Shown: positions 21,030-34,928, counted from the stretch's first letter. The stretch: 64,000 nucleotides of DNA from Cerioporus squamosus (GCA_022592435.1 JABYQS010000117.1:1-64000); one strand, 5' to 3'. Notes: a model not told the origin generated them from the sequence alone. Made by a program: numbers and translations.

Positions 21030-24000
21030 CCAATGCTCAATCACGACCGGTCGACGAGCACAACTCGGACAGCCATCTATACACATACGCATATCACGAT
21101 TGTCCGAGGGACTGCAGCTCGGACTGCCATTCTTCTACATACATCTCTTTTTATCCACTAAGTATTGATTGCAAGGGCATCATGTAGAGCACTCACATCA
21201 ACCGCGCACGAGAGTGTTTCAAGTGCGACGACGTTGCGCTTTTCACGTTAGCTATGGTTGGATGGATACTACGACTCCACTGAGTCTACTGTGCTGCGCG
21301 TGTACAATCACAGAGATGGGCCACAACGATGCGGCACTTCCATCGTGGTTGCATGACACGAAGCGTCACGGTCGTACGGGAAACGTTGTGCAGGATGCAG
21401 CACATCTACTCGACATCCTGGTCTGTTTTAAGGAAGACATGTCGCCGACGGGTTTGAGCTTTACCCTCGCCCTCGCGTAGGTGATGTAAACAGCCGCAAA
21501 GCACCGTACTTGGCCACAGTGCACACAAGGAGGTGCGATGAGTGCGATGGCCAGCAGCTCTCCGAGTTACGTGTACCGCACGGACCTGCGCACCGAGTTC
21601 TACAACTACGCGAGGCTGCTGGCCGCCGCGGAGACATCCCATCCTTGTGAGGCGGAGGGGGCAACGCTTACATCTGATATCATAGTCCCCGGACGGTCTC
21701 GCGGCTCCTCCCAGACCTGCCCGGGATCACACCGTGCAGCGCACGCACGGCAAGCCCGTCCAGCCACTCGAAGACGTACCTGAGCTCGCAAGCAGCCGGC
21801 CTCCTACCTCGAGGCCGGAAGGCTGAAGCCTATAACGCGTGCCGTAGCAGGCCAGCTGATCAGTGCGCTCATGAGGCCCGAGGCACACACGGCCGTCTGG
21901 TATGCGGCGACGAGTCGTTGTGAGACTGGCAGCCCGCGGAGGACGTAATAAGACCACACACCTTCTCCGCGCCGTCCTCCCGTGGGATGCCAGGATGGCA
22001 CTTCCGGAGTGTGCCGGGAGCGTGAAGGTCGCATTGCCTGGCAGGACTCCTACGAACGGCTCTGCGAGCCCGACGGGGATGGCCAGTCTGTATATACAAT
22101 CACGATCAGCATACGGATGGACCTCCGACTCTTCAATGTCTAGCTCAATACACTCACCTTCTCCTCTTCTTCACCCACTACAACCCAAACAGGGTTCCAA
22201 GGATACGAGTTGAGTATCCGTGTCCACGACGCCAGAGTAGCTGGCCTCGAGGCTGAAGTCGTGCGCGCGGTGAGAACGATAGGACGAGCTGCGCCTTTCA
22301 CGATAGGTAGTGCTGCCTTCTCTTGTCCTCGGTGCCGTAAGGTGAACTGCACGGTTCAGGCAACAGTACGTGAACTTCACTTCAACGCACATGCAATGTC
22401 CAGCCAATAGGACGGGTCTTGATTGACAAAGAAGCTATAACGTTCATGGACGATCAGCGATACGGCGTTAACGCGGGCAGTTAGGAGACCAGAGGAGACC
22501 TCACCTCGTACGATAGAACCCGCGTCCTGAAGTGTGGACGCCGCTGCTGCTGACATCGTCTGATCGGCGTCCTACAATGGTATCCGAGTTTGTGTGTGAG
22601 ACACAAAACCCAATACACAGCGCACAGTGCGCACTCACCACGACTATGGACCTCTCAGAGGTCCTGGGTCCCAGCGCAAGCCAAACAGCATCCATCCCGG
22701 AGAACGAACCTCGGAAGTCCGCGCAAGGACCTTACGGCCTTCCCGTGTGAGCCTGATATCGCCAGGCTACGAGAAGCTGTCCATGCCGTACCAGCCGGGA
22801 GGTTCCAATACGTACATGACAGCCCGCGCACTGCAGCGCTTGCGGTATGGTGCCAGCGTCCACCTTCCCGTGCGTTTGTACGTGTGAGGAGCCCCACTTC
22901 GGTCCGTCGCAGCCATGCAGGGAGCCGTCTGGAGCTGTGCCCGAGCCCGCCTGAAGCGGCCTTCAGCGAGTAGCAACGACGTCGACGGTCCATGGCACGA
23001 CGTGCCTGAGCACTCAGTACCTAGCCACTATCGGTGGTAGACCGAGACATGGCCGCGCGCTGGGCCGTCCGCGAACTGTATCGCGTCGTCTTCTGGAATT
23101 CTGTTGGACCAAGTCAAGACGTGCATCGTGGCCACCACGCGAGCGTCATACTACCACTAGTGTCTCGGAAGCAGATACATACAGCTGCTTCTTTTCCTCG
23201 ATCGACGGCTTCAATGCGGCGAACGAGGAACAGACTGGAACAGGGGAATTAGGATCCGGCTCCCGAACGTCGAGGCAACGCCTACAAAACGTGTCAATCA
23301 CTGGCAGCTACTACGCCGCGACGCGGCGCCAGGAGTCGTGCTACGAGACTATCTGTTGCGTACCTTGTGCGTTAGCTCTGAGTCTAAGACGCAGAGTCCC
23401 AGGCCTCCAAGCACTAACCCGCGTGCTTCCGACCTTCCATTCTTCACCATCAGCGGCGGCGGGTGCGGAACAATGCCGCAGCGTTACAATAGCGTCGTTC
23501 CCGTCGCCCGAACCTGTGCCCTCCTGTGCCGCATCGATGGACCTCGTGCGCTTGCCGAGCCCTGGAACAACGCCGCTGGCGCATGTGGAAGAGCGCGCGG
23601 GACCGTCCTGCGTCCCGCAGGGGAATCGCGCAGACGGGAGTCGGGGGAGGCTGTGCGACATACAATGAACGAGCGGTCGGCTGATCGCAACGTGTACGCC
23701 AATTGTGTGAGCGAAACAAAGTCCAGTAGAAGGTTAAACAACCCCGGGTACAAACAGCCTGCCTGGAAAGGCAGGTACTGTACCTGCGGGCATGCGGCCT
23801 CGTGCCCCGCGCATGCTGCATGCGGGAGGGACAATGCACACTGCACAAGCCAGCTGGCGACGGCGTTGCTCGGGAGAGCCGATAGAGAGGCGTATAGTCC
23901 GTCCTACTACCCCGCAAAACCACGCTGCAGTAGTATATTGCATGCTGCGCATCATGCTATCCAGCCATCCATCCAGCTATCCAGACAAAGACACCAGTGT

Positions 24001-24921
24001 GCGAGAAAGCACCGTCGCACAGTATGTAAGCATGACGCGGTCTACGAACTCCAAAAAAGTGGGCACTCACGGGACAGCGTCTCGGGACCTCGGACCCACG
24101 CGCGGCGAGCAATTGAGTTTCCGGACCTGACAAGCGTCATTGTTTCCCATCAGCCTGCGGCCTGAGGCCTGAGCCGCCGGCGAGGACGGGGATCTCGAAG
24201 GCTTCGGGGCGCCGACGGTATGTATGTATCATACCCGCACATACCAGCCTATCCCACCGCACCCCGAGGAAGGCTTCCCAGGACGACATGTGTCCTGGAC
24301 ATTGATCCCAGCCACCTGAGAATCCCCGTCATCAGCTTCTCTCTCCGGAGGGATCAGCGCACGACTATCCGTCTGCCAACTACTTGTCGCCCATACGTCC
24401 GCCTCAAACGTTTGACCACCGTTCAGCCTGGCGCGCGCAAGGCGCCATCGTGCGCTTTGCTCCCGGATGTGGAGCTGAGCGTCAGGAGGAGGGGGTTTGA
24501 ACGATCGCGCTGCGACAGTGAGGGGCTTGGGAAAGACTCGGAGTCGCTCGCTGGGAACAAAACATCAGACGACACTCGACGCCATGATCGAAGCCTCTTC
24601 GCACATGGGCCTGCCGGCTGGACGAAGCGAACCTGAAGCAAGTCGGTGAGCAATGCCACAGGCTCAATTAGACTTCTCACTGTCGGTGGCACGACACCGC
24701 ACTCACCTCGAGGCGACACGTCGTATGAGACCTGCGTTCCCCGGACCCGTTCTAGTACCGCAGCAGGCGTGTATCATGCGGCTCGCAGGCGTTTGGTAGC
24801 GTTGGCACTGGAGCAGGCAAGCGACCGCACCTAAGACAGGCACGATAAGCTCAATCGGAAACAGGGCGCGGAAGGTCGACGGATGCATACGGGAGCGTGT
24901 GTGACTGGCTGCAGTCGTGAT
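21030..24921. other. Gene-poor stretch, no supported gene
   Basis: Many open frames of 60-275 codons occur on both strands with mirrored boundaries, no domains and no consistent splicing. The most protein-like piece is a short plus-strand frame from 21538 (PSYVYRTDLRTEFYNYARLL), but it ends in repetitive Arg/Ser sequence and I cannot assign it. The base composition is coding-like, so these may be worn-out gene or transposon remains. Confidence 0.4.
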
Positions 24922-25113
24922 TAGGGATGCTCAATTCTGGTCGGTCGTAGGTCGGTCGCAGGTCGGTCGGTCGCTAGGTGAGCGCCTCAGCAGGTAGCCG
25001 AGGCAGCCGACGTTGCCTCTTTCCTACTTGGTCGCGCTTAGAGGTTCGATCACTGCGTTTTGCGACCTGCGACCTGCGACCGACCTGCGACCGACCAAAA
25101 TTGAGCATCCCTA
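24922..25113. mobile_element. MITE-like element with about 42-bp terminal inverted repeats built from a GGTCG-type repeat
   Basis: TAGGGATGCTCAATT at 24922 is mirrored exactly by AATTGAGCATCCCTA ending at 25113. The inverted match continues for about 42 bases with two mismatches, through GGTCGGTCG(T/C)AGGTCGGTCGCAGGTCG. Both ends carry a TA that could be the target duplication. The arms are tandem arrays of GGTCGGTCGCA-like units, so either strand could form a long hairpin. The core is 80-100 bp and has no coding capacity. This fits a non-autonomous Tc1/mariner-like element by structure only. Confidence 0.8.
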
Positions 25114-28100
25114 TTAGATCCAAGTTCGAGGTCGCAGTCGCAGGACGGTCTCGGAACGCAATCCGACCTCGCACCACTCTTCGCGTCCAGTCAAGTTCCC
25201 GTGTCAACGTGCGACGATATCGTGCACGCTCGTGCCAAAGCACGTCGATAATGCCGGTGGCGACCTCGCATACATGAACCACTCCCTTGCATGCGCAGCG
25301 ACAAGACCTCGCACCTGAGACTAATAGTCAACGGTACTATCATAGCAGTTCCTCTGAGAGCGTCAGAACGCTCATGGTTATGATCATCTTCCGAGCAATC
25401 TGTCTAACCCGCGAAGGCTATCGGCCCCCCTGACCTCACCAGATGCCGTGACATATCTGCCTCTGCCTCCGAGATGTCAATCAAGAACGACTCTTCCAAT
25501 CGAAGACACGTGTGGCCCAGAAGACGTCTATCCATTTTCCCGTGAGATTCCCCCAACCCACGAGGCGATGGCGTTTGCGCACGGGGCGCAAGCACATATG
25601 CGCCGTCTTTGTACAAGTTTGTGTTCGCTGGTTGGGCAAACACACGAGATCCTCGCGGCGTGTGGCATGGAGCATGGCTCGCGGGATTGCAAGCAAGTCG
25701 TTGGACAAGGAAGAAGGACGTGTTGGGCTCAGGAGATCAGGATTCAGAAGAACCCAAAGCTCGCGCAACGCTCATGACGGCAGACATCTGAAGCTTCGGA
25801 ATCGACGACAGCGCTCGGGCGCCGCTTCCATCGCCTGCGCACGCCCCATCGCAAAGAGACTCCATGACAACTTGACATCCCGTCGCCGAGCAAACGTAAG
25901 AAGCTAAGTCCACCGGTTAAATGCTCAGCTCAAGGACAGGACCTGAGAGGCTTGCGCTGACCCGGGCACGACGGTGTCAGCATCGACAGTAGCTATGTGG
26001 CATGCAACGGCGCACGCCGCAGTATTTGGCACTTGCATCCAACTCCCAGTGCGCCTCACTACGCTGATACACGCTGCAGCCTGCAGCCTGGTACCGCGCC
26101 TACTGTATGTATTGATCCCAGCGGGATGACATTACAAGCAGTGTAGCGCTCTGATCCCCGACGCCCGCCGGTCGCACGAGGCTTGAGGGAACTGGGGAAG
26201 TACTGATATGCTTGACTTACCAACGCGGTCCCAGGTCTCCATCTGTCTCCATACTTCGTAGGCAGAACTAACGCTGCCGGCGCAGAGATTGCCATACGCT
26301 CCCGAGTGTGATCGTACACGCGTTGCGAGATCGTTCGCGTGGTGGCGAGTTGCGTATTTCATGTCAAGCGAGTGCTGGGACCGCCAGGGATGGGAAGAAT
26401 TGGTGCAAGGCGACTCCAAGATTAATACAGCAGAGCATGCGAGGTAATATAGGGCAAGATGAGTCCGCGAGGATCGCTCGACAGAGTGGCCAGCATGCAA
26501 CCGCAGTGCACGCCAGACTCCAGTGGCAGAAGGTCACGACGCCAGGCGTCTACGTTACTCCTTTGGGAGATGATGTCATCACAATACTGAACGCCTCGCA
26601 AACACTTCGTCGGGCACCCTTCAAGAGCCTTCAAGCTGTCTTTCACATCGGACGCGAAACATCTAGTCAGTATATACGCCCACACTCACTCAATGGTCGG
26701 CGGAAGCCGAACGGTGGGCCATTGGGACACAAGCAGGGAGTCATCCGCACATTCCCGACTGTGCATGCCTTCGTGCGAAGCGCGCATTTAAGTGCAGAGT
26801 ACGCGCCGCGGGCATACTGCAGTCATAGTGCCCCAGTGGAGGAAGTGAGCGACAGGCGGAGTCTAAACGGAGACTAACTCGTCCTCTCTCTGCACTGAGG
26901 ACTGCATGCCTAACTATGGTACATAGGACTATCTCTTGCCCGCCTTGACTAGTGAGTGGCGCATCAGCCAGCCGCGCACACACCGATGCAAGCTCCCTGC
27001 AGCTCGCGATCGCTGACCCGAATTGTGCACCAGTCACCTAGTACGTCCGCCATGCATAAGTTCATATTACTGGTAACTGATACCAGCACAGACACGACAA
27101 GCCCACAGCCCACATAAACACACAGCACGAGGTCAAGGCCTCCGGTCCCCGCATCACCAGAAGGTGTCGCAGAGGATCCGATGCCACCGGCGCCGCGGCC
27201 GGAAGCCCCTCGCCGCTCGCCCAGCGTTGAGTATAGCCCGGTCCCAATCTGGCTGCCTCCCGGCCTCCTGATAAGTAGGTAGGGGTCGGAACCGCACGGA
27301 TGCAGATGATAAGTACGTCGGGTCGTCCAATGCCATGATACCCTAAGTATGTACTGACCGACCCGTTCTTACTCCTGCAGATAGGGACGACGGTCGACCC
27401 GACGGTGAGTCACAGTGCGTAAGTAATACCTAGTAATGCACAGTCGTCGCGCACCGTGGCGGCCATAAGTTCAGCAGGGGCTTGGGACGTCTTAGTATTA
27501 CACAGACCGAATTTGAAGTCTACTTACTATGATAGAGACCGGACGCAGGCGGCCGCGCCTCGCCTACTCTGGACGAGGCGCGTCGGCCACATGTTTCCCG
27601 GACCCAGCGCTGCCTGGTCCCTGTGCGGCGTGCCTGCAGCCTCCCTGTTCCACCTGGCACCCGCCCGGTCCCGTCGCTCCAACTCGCAAGTGCAGCAAGC
27701 ATGGGTCGGCCCCTAGGCTGGCCTCCTCCGACTGTGCATGCACAACCCGGATCCGGTCCTGGTCCAGCTGACGATACTCAACGCCGGCCGAGCACTACTT
27801 GGGCCTTGGCAGAGGGCGCGAAAAATCTGATAAGTTGAGCTCCTTCAAGGCTCCTCCGGTCCTCCAGCACTGGCAGCGCAGCTGGTGTCCTGAGTCCTCC
27901 CCGGCCACGAGAGACCGGGTCCCATCGATGGTGGCGAGCCCCACCGGGACACTCTCGAGTCTCACGACAGACAGGGGAGCGGAGCAGGATCGAGCGACCA
28001 TACGAGGTCCGAGGATACCTCAGCCAGGAGCTTCGCGCGATCCTCGATCCTCCTCCGGTGCTGGCCCCTGGAGGTTGAAAGTTTCGACGTTCGTACCGTA

Positions 28101-29574
28101 ACCGTGTCTGTACGTTCAGGAGGCGTTCAAAACTTCTGTCAGCCCCGCACCGCGACCACACCAACCCGGCCAACAACATTCAGGGACCCGATCTTCGCAC
28201 CCGCAAGTCTCAACAGCGGCGCGCCTGATGAGGCGGCAGGCAGGCCTGAAGTCGACGGAAGCAAATTCCCCCAGAAAAAAAATTGGCCGCAGCTGCATCT
28301 ATTATCATAGCTGCATGGAAAAGTCGTCCCGCCATGCCGCGTGCGTAGCCACAGCGCCAGCGTCGCGGCTTGCCCAAGGCCCCAACCCCCTGATCGAGCA
28401 GCGCGCCCCGCCACCGCGCACGCGACGACGTCGGAAGGCTGAAGCACCCTCTGATCGCACCCCGCTCGCGCTGGCGGTTGCCAAGCCCGTTGCGTTGCGA
28501 GCGAATTAATCCCCCTTTTGGTCGGCCTGCGCTCGCGAGGGGCGGCCGCGTGCGGGGCGGGCGGTGCTGGTTTTCGGGTTCGGGTTCGGTCCGGGATGGC
28601 GGTCCCAACTCCAGGCCTCGTGGTGTTGGTGTCGGTGTTGGTGTTGAACTGGAGTCTGGGAGCAGTGGCAGGCGGTGGCGGTCGTGTTGCGCCATCGCGC
28701 GACAGCATACAAGTACTGACAGTAAGTATGTAGTGCGAACTTTGAACGCATATCGCTGCGACAAAGTGTGGTTATCACCGTGAAGAAACGGTCGCAGCCA
28801 CGCACCTGTCCCGTCGGAACAACTTGCTGTCGCACATCGAGGTACGTGTGGAGAGAGAAAGATTATTACGTTCCGCGTCTGTATACCATTTTGCGCGAGA
28901 CTTCTGAGCAATGTGCACGACAAAAGCAGAAAAACGCGCCCAAGTACAAACCTACGTAGCCAGAATAATACGCGGGGGCAGTCGGTAACGTTAACGTGGG
29001 TGTAGTCTTCGATGAACAACGAGTTCTTAGCAGTAGCAAGCCCTTTACTTATAGTCTTTAGTCTTAGTACTAATACAACATGGGGTGTGATGGTCGGACG
29101 TGATCGGTGCGGGGGATATATGCGGGAAATTGCGTGCGAGCTGTATATATGTGATGCGTGCGTGCGTGCGTGCGATGAGGGAGAAGCAATGCGATGAGGA
29201 GGAACGTGCGGAGGCGGAAGAGGGGGAGGATAATAGCCATGAACAGGAGGAGCCGACCCGAAGCGACAACCGTCGTTGTAGTCCCGTTCCCGTTCCCATG
29301 GAGCCCGCGACGAAGAGACAAGGGTGCGGGTATATAAGCTTACTGAAGTCCAACCAGACAGAGACGCAAGAGGGAGGTGGGGGGCAATGCAATGCGAGGC
29401 GGGAGAGCAGATGGTGGGGGGTGAAGAAGCGCACGCGCGCGGAGCATGGTCATAATGTATGTGCATGAAACCGGGGGCCATGGGTGTCCAAGACGGACGA
29501 ACGGGGGCGAAGCAAGCAGGATAACTAGCGGCTGTATACACCAAGAGGCGGCGGCACAGCGCAGCGCAGACGGC
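25114..29574. other. Gene-poor stretch and downstream region of the first cyclin gene
   Basis: No supported gene. The 444-codon minus-strand open frame at 28210-29544 lies just downstream of the cyclin stop. It is rich in His/Pro/Ser/Arg runs without domains, so it looks like GC-driven chance or 3' UTR. GT-rich simple sequence occurs near 28620-28650 (GGTGTT-type units). Confidence 0.4.
29155..29174. repeat. (TGCG)5 microsatellite
   Basis: Five perfect TGCG units, in the downstream region of the first cyclin gene. Confidence 0.9.
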
Positions 29575-30721
29575 CTACCAAACGCAGGGGCTCGCGCGCG
29601 CAAAGATGTCGCCGCACTTCGCCTTCTTGAGCACCGCGGGCACCCGCTGGTGCGCGTACGACGACGACACCGTCGCCGCGGACGGCACGGGCCCCGGCAT
29701 GTGCGCCGCGGTCGTCGGCGACGCCTGGTCGATGTTGATCGGCGTGCCGATCGTCCCGCTGCCAACGACCCGGACCGAGTGGTCCTCATACCCGAGTGGT
29801 GTGGATGGCGGCGCGCTCGACGCGGGCGACGTCGAGGTCGACATCGACGACTCGGGAGTATCAGGAGTTTCGGGGGTGCTGGGCGAGGACGACGCGGAGT
29901 ATGGCGGGGCGCCCGCGTGGACGGGCACAGGGGGCGGTATGGGCTTCGGCGGCGACGTCGACGGCGGCTGCTGCGAGCGCGCGGCGAAGGACGGTGCGGG
30001 TGCCGAGCCGCCCGTCTGCGCGTTGTACGGCGTCGTGGACGGCATGGGCGAGGGCGCGGGGGACGGGAGGACGTAGGTCGGGTACGGCCCGAGGCCCTTG
30101 AAGTCGCGGCGCACCTTCTGCTCAAACTCCTTGAGGGCGCTGGGCTCGATGTTGAGCTGCCACTCGAGGTAGGAGCACATCTCCCGCTCCATCTGGTTGA
30201 TCTCCCGGAGGGCGAACATGCCCTGGCCGACGATCGACCAGGACTTATTCGAGTACGTGTCGTCGCAGATCACCTTCGACGCGATCATGAATGCCGAGAT
30301 AAATAGTCGATGGCCCGAGGAGCCCCGCGCGGCGGGGAACCGGGCTTTTAGGCGTTGCAGAAGGTAGAGGGCGGCGAAGGTGACGGACGAGTGTAACCGC
30401 GTGCGATGGAGGGCGTACGCGATGAAGTTCGCTAATGGGGGCGAGGGGGCGGGGGGCACCGCGGTCGAGAGGGGCGGCAGGTCGGGACACGCAAACAAAT
30501 GCGTGACGAACCGTGCGCAGAGCTTGGCCGTCTCTTCATGGCCGTAGTACGGGTCCTAAAACGAACGGAGAGCGCGTCGGCGCCTAGTCAGGGAGGAGGG
30601 GGCGCTTGGGACGTACCACTGGGTGGGACGAACTCGAACCGGAGGGCCGGGAAGAGATCTTGGGCTGTCTCTTGAATGGCGACGGGTGGCGAGCAGCGGA
30701 GGGACCTTGTACGGCAGCCAT
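29575..30721 (-). CDS. Cyclin, PHO85/Pcl-like, copy 1 (intact)
   Basis: A regulatory partner for a cyclin-dependent kinase of the Pho85 class (family inference). Exon 1 (30617-30721) gives MAAVQGPSAARHPSPFKRQP and a Ser-rich end. A 61-base GT-AG intron follows. Exon 2 (29575-30555) starts DPYYGHEETAKLCARFVTHL, giving 361 aa in all. The cyclin box includes SPPLANFIAYALHRTRL, ALYLLQRLKARFP, GHRLFISAFMIASKVICDD, TYSNKSWSIVGQGMFALREI and NQMEREMCSYLEWQLNI. The C-terminal half is Pro/Ser/Thr-rich, probably disordered, and ends IFARASPCVW. Three related copies lie on the opposite strand at 47.7-56.3 kb. Of the four, this copy and the one at 47.7 kb have unbroken frames. Confidence 0.88.
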
Positions 30722-33700
30722 GGGGAGAGGGACGAGCGAGAGGGAGGGAGGCGAGCGGAGGACGGCGGGGACAAAGGGGAGACTTGTGGGGGCAAGGGCT
30801 GGGAGGAGAGCACTGATATAAGCATATGCGGACAGCGCGAGTGGAGAGAAATGGGAAGTTTCGAGGCTTCGGAGTGGACGGCGACGCGTGCCCTGCCAGC
30901 ATGGGGACGCTCGCCGGCACGACTCCAAGACGCCCGCACGCCCCGGCCCCATCACCAGAAAAACAGTTTTGCGGGCTTTCAATTCTCTGCCTTCTGATCC
31001 GGAACCCCGGCAGCCACGCCTCGCCCCGAACCTTCCAAGAGAAACGCGCGAACTCACCGTGCGAGTGCTTGCCGCTTTCGTGCAGGAACGAGGCGGGGGC
31101 GTGTATGGACGGCTCGCTTGCGCAACGCGAGGCGATGGAGAGGACGCGGCGGCCTTCGTACGTACCGTACGGGTGGTGTGCTGTCAGAGAGCGCGGCGGC
31201 AGGAGCGGCGGCGGGGGCGAGGACGGAGGTGTGAACGTCGCAGAGGACGACGAGGGCCCCAGCAGCAGCCCCCAGCAGGATATATACCTACCGCGGCGTG
31301 GGGCATAGCCAGGTACCAACCGCCAATCGCGAGGCAGGCGCGGGACGGACCCATTTGTGGCCCAGTCCAAGGACCCGTCCGAGGCGCCTGCACCCCGCTT
31401 CCGCTTCCGATGTCGGACCTTCCCGTGCCCCCGACTCTGCAGCACCGCCCCGCCATGCTCCAGCCCGCCGTGCTTACTGAACGCCAGTCATCTCCACTCA
31501 TATCCAGACAAAATGCGCACACACCCGCTCCAGCGTGCAGCTGCGCCGGCGTCGTGTCCCTCCGCACACAAGGGCCGCGTTCTCAAGTCCCCCGCTCCCA
31601 GCGAGCCACAGCGCGGGTCCGTCGCAGCTGCACAGCACAGCACCTCCCCACCACTGCCTGATGCGCTGTCGCGTCTCCCGTCGGCCGTGTCCAACCACCG
31701 CGCGAGCCTCTCATGTCTCAATACACACACTCCCGAGTCGGCGTTGCTTCCAATCAATGCTGATGCAGATGAACAGAACCTCGCATCGGACGTCCGCACG
31801 ACCACCCATGCCCGCCGCTGCCAGTGCCACCGTGACTGTTGTCCCGACCAGATCCGCGCTCCGTCTCGTCCTGTCTACGGACTGCGACGCATCTTGACAT
31901 ACTGCATGCAGCGCCCGCACTCATAGCGCCCCGCGTCGACGTCCCGACGCGGGCCCGTCCCTAACTAAACCTTGCTTCGTTCGCCATGCGAGGAACGCAC
32001 CGTCCCCCTTTCGGCCTCCTGTTTGTTCGCGCAGGTTTGTCCCTCTCCGCCCGCGCGCTGTCCCATGGCACAATCGCACAGCTGCTTGTTTTCGCGCGGT
32101 TTGACTCGTTCGCTCGTTCGCTTGTTCGGCTTGCCGATTTATAGACGCGTCCTAACCATATCCGTATCCGTATGTGCATGAATCCATCCACTTCATTCAA
32201 GTCATCGTGAAGCCATTGTCTATCCCGGTAACGGCACGAAGCACAACAGCTTCCGAGCATTCCAGCGCCGTCCGCTGAGATGGCGTCTCCTGCCGTCTGA
32301 CGCCACCTTCCAAACAGGTACGACAATCCGCCATGTTCATGCTTCGTTTGGGCACGTACGCAGAGGCACAATGGCGTGCATGCGTCGACATGTCGCACTT
32401 CATCCAAGGTGTCTCCACCATCAACGCAACCCGACACCCATGCGCCTCGTCGACTCCAAGATACAAGGACCAAGACACAACAACGTATGTACAAGGTTAC
32501 CGCCGACGCCCGCCCCGGAAACCCAAACGTACAGTACTTACGCCCGAACGTCCGAGCCCGGCGGGCGAAGAAACAGAAACCTGTTCCACCACTCGCCGGT
32601 CCTGTGCGCCTCGGACGCTTCAGCAGCTGATGCCAGCGGCCTTCGCGCTCTCGAGCTCCTCTTCTCCTCTTCGATCCTGAACTTACACACTTGCAAGGTT
32701 CTCGCTCCTCCGGTCTCGGCGCGTCATGCATATGCTCGTCATCCCGGACCCAGCCCCGCGCGCGCCTCCCAAATATACACCGACGTCCTCCCGAGTCCCA
32801 GCTGCCAGTGCCCAGCTCGGAATCCGGATGCGGAACGAACCTTGAAGCTCGCTGCACAGTGACACGTTCCTCCAAGTACTGGCCAGCGACGACCCGGACA
32901 TCTCGAAGCGCAGCAGGACGCGTGCGGAGACTTCGCCTCGTCCCCCGGCTCGATCGCTGGTCCCTGGAGGCAATCAGACGTCGACGTTGACTGGCACGCT
33001 CACCCGTATGCATCCCGGGTCCCGCGGGCACCGGTCGCGGGTACGTCGCGCTGCCTGGGATCCCGGACGGCCATTGCGCGGTTCGTTCACACCACGACCC
33101 TCCCACCCACCCACAGCCATCCTTCATCCCCCCATCGGCTTCCGCAAACTCAGTACTCAGAACTCAGAACTCGGGCCCCAGTAAGTGCCGCGCTCGCCAT
33201 ATGCGCTGCGCGTGACTGAACTTGGAGTTTGAACTTCAACTTTGCACTCGCTTCGAGTAAGTAGTATCGATACCGGACTCGCTCTTCCGTCCCTCACGCC
33301 TCAACGTCAGGTCCGTGTCCAAGTCCGTCTGCGGTGCAGCCACCGCGGATCTGCGCGCGAACTCGTCCATGGCCAGCACGCTAGCTATGCACCGATCTCG
33401 GCCATCGCCTTCCCCTCAGCCTTCCTGAGCCTCCTTCCCGCACGGGCCACCTCGGTTCCCCGAGCGCCAGAACTGTCATAGTTCTCGCGCATGTGCCACG
33501 CTACCGTAAGTAAGTGGTAAGTAAGGAAGTAACGTCAACGAGTACCCACAGCGCGCCTGAGAACGGCACCTCCTCTCCACCGCGTGCCAGCCGAGGCGGC
33601 GTATTATGTACGTATGTGCGCATATGTGCGGCTTCGCTGCGGAGGGGGTGCCAGTGCCGGCGCAGGGTGCCGCTCCTGTCTCCCGTGTCAATATTGCTTC

Positions 33701-34257
33701 GCTTCGCTTAGGAACAGACTCGCCGTGAGGGCACCACCAGGGGCACACGCATGCAGTAACAGTAACAGTACGTCTTCGCGTCCGTCGCCCGCTCACGATC
33801 GCTACTAAGCTTACATACATACCCATATGATGCACTGCGGCAGTTCTATCACTGCAATATTGCGCCGTGGCCCGTGGCCCGTCTCCTCCGACTCCGAGAC
33901 CTTTGCCGGCCCCAACAAGCTGAAGGACTTCATATCACCACCATGTATTGGCGTGATATCGCCCGCCATCGCAAATTGCAATCCGCAACAGGCGGACGCA
34001 TTTCCGGGGAGCCGCATCACTCGCTGCAACTTCGCGAAGTCGCGAACCGGTGAAGCGTCCGCGTCACTACTTCAACGCTTCAACTCCAAGTCGACACGCG
34101 GCCGGGCGCACGTTCTCAGCCGCGATGGATAGCGAATTACGCTCGTTTGAACGTGGACGAATCGCTACACACCGCTGTCCGCTCCGACTCGCCCGAGTCG
34201 CCGAGTATTCCGCATCCTACGAAACCCCCCATTACTCGCTATCGTCACTACATATTA

Positions 34258-34509
34258 TTACTGATGCAGGTACATCTCGGACAGGACTCCGCTGAGATCG
34301 TCGATTGTTGCGTTCGTCCCGGGTTCCTGCTGGTAGTACTGGCGGATCTCTTCGAATTCGAAGAGGCGGAGCGGTCCGGGCGCCATAAGCCCCGAAGTAG
34401 GTGTGCGCCGGAAGACCCTCCGCCCGCGCAGCCTGTCCTCCGTTCTGTGAGTCCCATTTGACTTCCACGACACGTCGAAGCTCGCGCTCGCGCTGAGTAG
34501 AAGATACAT
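34258..34509 (-). pseudogene. Possible orphan C-terminal gene fragment
   Basis: The open frame ends with a balanced, helix-like sequence (LFEFEEIRQYYQQEPGTNAT, IDDLSGVLSEMYLHQ) followed by a stop. This looks more protein-like than the Arg/Pro-rich frames around it. I recognise no family and find no upstream exons. It may be the tail of a lost gene, or chance. Confidence 0.25.
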
Positions 34510-34904
34510 AACCCTTCGCCTTTTCTATCTAGATCCTAGATCCCTCCCGCGCGCAGATTCCAGAAGCCGTCACGCACCTCGCCCGAATCCGAAACGACTT
34601 GGCTCCCCTCCCCTCCCCTCGCGCCCTGCACGATCTCAGCTCTCAATCTTCAACCCGAATCTACGTACGCACTGCGCGCGAGTACTGCCCTCCTGCTGCG
34701 AGGGGTCCCGAGTCGCACACACACCACGCACGCAATTGCAAGCTTAACCCACGCTCCCGCTCCACCGCGCCTGCTTCGGACAATCTGGTGACCGAATCGT
34801 CTGCGTCAACGCGTCAAGTGGAAGGAGGCCGATGCCCCCTGCCCTCCTTCCCCATTCTCTCAGACGCTTGCCCCACTCCTCGATTCTGACTGCTCTCTCC
34901 CCCA

Positions 34905-34928
34905 TGCTTCCGTGCTTCCGTGCTTCCG
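34905..34928. repeat. Tandem repeat (TGCTTCCG)3
   Basis: Three perfect 8-base units followed by a partial one. Confidence 0.85.

Noticed and set aside
23338..24165. 275-codon open frame on the plus strand
   Set aside because: Arg/Ser/Cys-rich, repetitive, mirrored by minus-strand frames and without any domain.
24922..25113. Possible CRISPR-like array from the GGTCG repeats
   Set aside because: Repeats are contiguous, inverted at the ends and lack spacers; the genome is eukaryotic.
28210..29544. 444-codon open frame on the minus strand
   Set aside because: Directly downstream of the cyclin stop, full of His/Pro/Ser/Arg runs, no domains, mirrored on the other strand. GC-driven chance is more likely.
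30588..31445. 285-codon open frame upstream of cyclin copy 1
   Set aside because: Overlaps the cyclin first exon and promoter in another frame; C/T-rich leader sequence explains it.
31961..33127. 388-codon open frame on the minus strand
   Set aside because: Arg/Gly/Ser-skewed composition, no motif, no splice pattern, overlapping frames on the opposite strand.
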